NCBI GenBank assembly: GCA_902520385.1
Contig: CABYOB010000005.1
Location: 1-33,778 of the forward strand
Reading direction: 5' to 3'
DNA from: an uncultured Bacteroidota bacterium
GTDB taxonomy: Bacteria > Bacteroidota > Bacteroidia > Flavobacteriales > TMED113
Length of the DNA: 33,778 bases
Both the position numbers and the translations under genes were made by a program. Shown piece after piece: positions 32,123-33,778 of this stretch (its first letter is position 1; the number at the start of each line of letters is the position of its first letter). The notes below the pieces were generated by a model. It saw only the letters and a list, made by a program, of their open reading frames with translations. It made no database searches and was not told the origin of the DNA.

Positions 32123-32278
32123 TTATTTGTTTTCGAAAAAAGTTTTTAACTGGTCTTTGGGAATAATTTCTTCTTTAAAATTATAAAAACCATTCTTTTC
32201 AGAGCGAATCATTTTAATTGCCTTGGTAAAATCTTTACCACCTTTTTTTTGCAATGTAGCTACTACTTTTTTTGCCAT
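32123..32278 (-). CDS. DUF4295 family small protein
   Basis: 51 residues from the ATG at 32278: MAKKVVATLQKKGGKDFTKA, then IRSEKNGFYNFKEEIIP. This is the small basic DUF4295 family, found almost only in Bacteroidota and nearly always between rpmG and ftsY, as here. The conserved position suggests a ribosome- or translation-associated role; its exact job is unknown to me. It begins 5 bases after rpmG and ends 48 bases before the ftsY start. Confidence 0.93.
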   Translation of the reverse strand: MAKKVVATLQKKGGKDFTKAIKMIRSEKNGFYNFKEEIIPKDQLKTFFENK

Positions 32279-32283
32279 AACAA

Positions 32284-32466
32284 TTATTTTATTTCCTTAT
32301 GAATAGTATATTTTTTAAGTATTGGATTATACTTTTTTATCTCTATTCTATCAGGTGTGTTTTTTTTATTTTTTGTTGTAACATACCTAGATGTGCCTTT
32401 TACACCACTATCTTTATGCTCTGTGCACTCCAAAATAACTTGAACTCTATTTCCTTTTTTAGCCAT
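32284..32466 (-). CDS. rpmG: 50S ribosomal protein L33
   Basis: 60 residues, MAKKGNRVQVILECTEHKDS at the start and RIEIKKYNPILKKYTIHKEI at the end, the standard Bacteroidota L33. Only one Cys remains (ECTEH), so it is the zinc-free form. It opens the block rpmG, DUF4295, ftsY. The usual upstream partner rpmB (L28) is not here; a 73-base gap and an M1 peptidase gene precede it. This gap (32467-32539) probably holds the promoter. Confidence 0.97.
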   Translation of the reverse strand: MAKKGNRVQVILECTEHKDSGVKGTSRYVTTKNKKNTPDRIEIKKYNPILKKYTIHKEIK

Positions 32467-32539
32467 CTATATTAAATAATTGGAATGCAATTTTAAACAA
32501 AAAATAGCACTCAAACAAAAAGTATTAAAAAAAAATAAA

Positions 32540-33778
32540 CTACTTTATTTTTTTTATGTCTAATAAAAATAAATTGTTGGCTATATTAAAATTAGATTTA
32601 TTGAACTTATTAATCTCTATTTTTTTCCAATTTACCTCTGGATACAACCAGTCATTACCCAGATTATTTATCTTTGCTAAAATTGGCATATTAAAACCTG
32701 GAACCGCATTCCACCTAAAATTTAAAAAATATTTATTTCTTTTTTTACTAAAAAAGTATTCAAAAATAGGTAATTCAGCTGTAAATAAATATTGCTGAAA
32801 AAAAAATGACATATCATAATTAAAATAACTTTGAATATATTGAATTACATCATCAGTTTTAACAATCTTATTTTTAAACTCTGTCTGTAAACCTTTTATC
32901 AAAATAGCCCAAAGACTGTCATTTCTTAAGCTAGATCTTAATGTGTGCAACATCCATGAACCTTTGTAATACATATCAGTTGATGAAAAAAAATCTGACT
33001 TAATAGGGCGTTTATTTTTTATTTTTTTCTTTTGATAATCCAAATAAACTAACATATCATCGTAGGAATATATTTCCTCAACATATAATGCTTCTGCGTA
33101 AGTAGCAAATGCTTCGTGTATCCACATGTCATTTATATTACCCATACTTAAATTATTCCCCCACCATTCATGAGCCGTTTCATGAATGATGATAAAATCA
33201 AAATCGATATCTGATGGAAAACGACCTAAATAACCTTTTTTATATTGATTGCCATAAGCAATACATGTTTGATGCTCCATTCCTAGATAAGGGGTTTCTA
33301 CTAAAGCATATCCATCTGAATAAAAAGGAAATGCTCCAAATTTTTTTTCAAAAACGTGAAGCATTGGCTTAACTTGGCGAAAATGTTCAATTGCTTTATT
33401 ATAATTTTCTTTTAAAACATAATAATCAATATCTAATAATCCATCAATTCCTAATAAAGTATCAGAAAAATGTTTGTAATCAGCAATATTTACAGAAACA
33501 TTATAATTGTTAATTGGATGAGAATTTTTCCAAACAAAATATTTTTTTTCCAAATTATTAATTGTAGTGTCTTTCGAAAAAATTAAATTTCCATTTGAAA
33601 CTACTTCTAAATTTTTTGGAACAATTGCTGAAACACGAATACTATCTGCTTTATCATATAAAACATCATTGTTTGGCCACCAAATACTTGCCCCATCTCC
33701 TTGACAGGCAACACCAACCCAATGATTACCAGAAGAATCTCGATCCCAAACAAATCCACCCTCCCACGGTGCATTTTT
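32540..33778 (-). CDS. M1 family metallopeptidase, 5' end beyond the window
   Basis: The frame is open from 33778, so the N-terminus lies outside. The visible 412 codons begin in the M1 N-terminal beta domain (NAPWEGGFVWDRDSSGNHW, WWPNNDVLYDKADSIRVS), pass the exopeptidase-type loop YLGMEHQTCIAYG, and include the zinc site: HETAH (HExxH) followed by the third ligand in WIHEAFATYAEAL, 18 residues after the second His. The C-terminal helical part is short and ends at FLLDIKKIK. The family removes N-terminal residues from peptides; in Bacteroidota many are exported, but the signal region is not visible. It precedes rpmG on the same strand by 73 bases. Confidence 0.92.
   Translation of the reverse strand, partial: KNAPWEGGFVWDRDSSGNHWVGVACQGDGASIWWPNNDVLYDKADSIRVSAIVPKNLEVVSNGNLIFSKDTTINNLEKKYFVWKNSHPINNYNVSVNIADYKHFSDTLLGIDGLLDIDYYVLKENYNKAIEHFRQVKPMLHVFEKKFGAFPFYSDGYALVETPYLGMEHQTCIAYGNQYKKGYLGRFPSDIDFDFIIIHETAHEWWGNNLSMGNINDMWIHEAFATYAEALYVEEIYSYDDMLVYLDYQKKKIKNKRPIKSDFFSSTDMYYKGSWMLHTLRSSLRNDSLWAILIKGLQTEFKNKIVKTDDVIQYIQSYFNYDMSFFFQQYLFTAELPIFEYFFSKKRNKYFLNFRWNAVPGFNMPILAKINNLGNDWLYPEVNWKKIEINKFNKSNFNIANNLFLLDIKKIK

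Overview
The window is strongly AT-rich chromosomal DNA from a member of the Bacteroidota, most likely a marine Flavobacteriales bacterium with a compact genome. The evidence is: two secreted proteins with the gliding-motility / type IX secretion C-terminal domain; the local order rpmG, DUF4295, ftsY; the pairing folP-cdaA; a DUF1599 / BT_3928-type / tpiA neighbourhood; CtlX beside a second guanidino-group hydrolase; DUF6435 (Lacal_2735-type); and bacillithiol synthesis (bshC). Genes are densely packed, with many TAATG or ATGA junctions. I saw no phage, plasmid, transposon, CRISPR or rRNA.

Layout. 1-2922 (minus): the 5' end of tpiA, an oligopeptide-type ABC permease, a DoxX/BT_3928-type membrane protein and a duplicated DUF1599 protein. 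2978-6470 (plus): a tightly coupled trio of folP, the c-di-AMP synthase cdaA, and a large thioredoxin-fold / haem-c / copper monooxygenase-like protein. 6467-7525 (minus): pyrD. 7635-12327 (plus): two tandem paralogous T9SS-exported proteins built from Ig-like modules, closed by a terminator. 12377-14510 (minus): an accessory stretch of small proteins: helical periplasmic, His-rich with a perfect 18-bp repeat array, a lipoprotein, two coupled micro-membrane proteins, DUF6435 and an unknown. 14731-22002 (minus): one apparent transcription unit with two arginine/citrulline-type hydrolases, argS, ffh, folD, a TlpA-like thioredoxin and tRNA-Arg(ACG). 22119-25779 (plus): an enoyl-CoA hydratase, ftsK and a small exported protein. 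25763-33778 (minus): a LysM protein, guaA, bshC, ftsY, DUF4295, rpmG and an M1 peptidase that runs off the edge.

The most unusual locus is ftsY (30389-32074). The frame is open over 561 codons except for one TAA at 31748-31750. That stop lies in a very long Glu/Pro/Ser linker encoded by near-identical 216-bp tandem repeats. The equivalent codon is AAA (Lys) in the two other places the motif occurs. No ATG, GTG or TTG downstream of the stop would yield an intact SRP-receptor NG core; the first ATG, at 31105, lies inside the N domain. This is either a sequencing/assembly error in a repeat, a recent nonsense mutation that in-frame repeat recombination could remove, or an unusual expression mode for a normally essential gene. 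Ffh, the SRP GTPase partner, is intact in the same window.

No gap between genes exceeds about 300 bases. The longest is 14511-14730, where I see nothing convincing.
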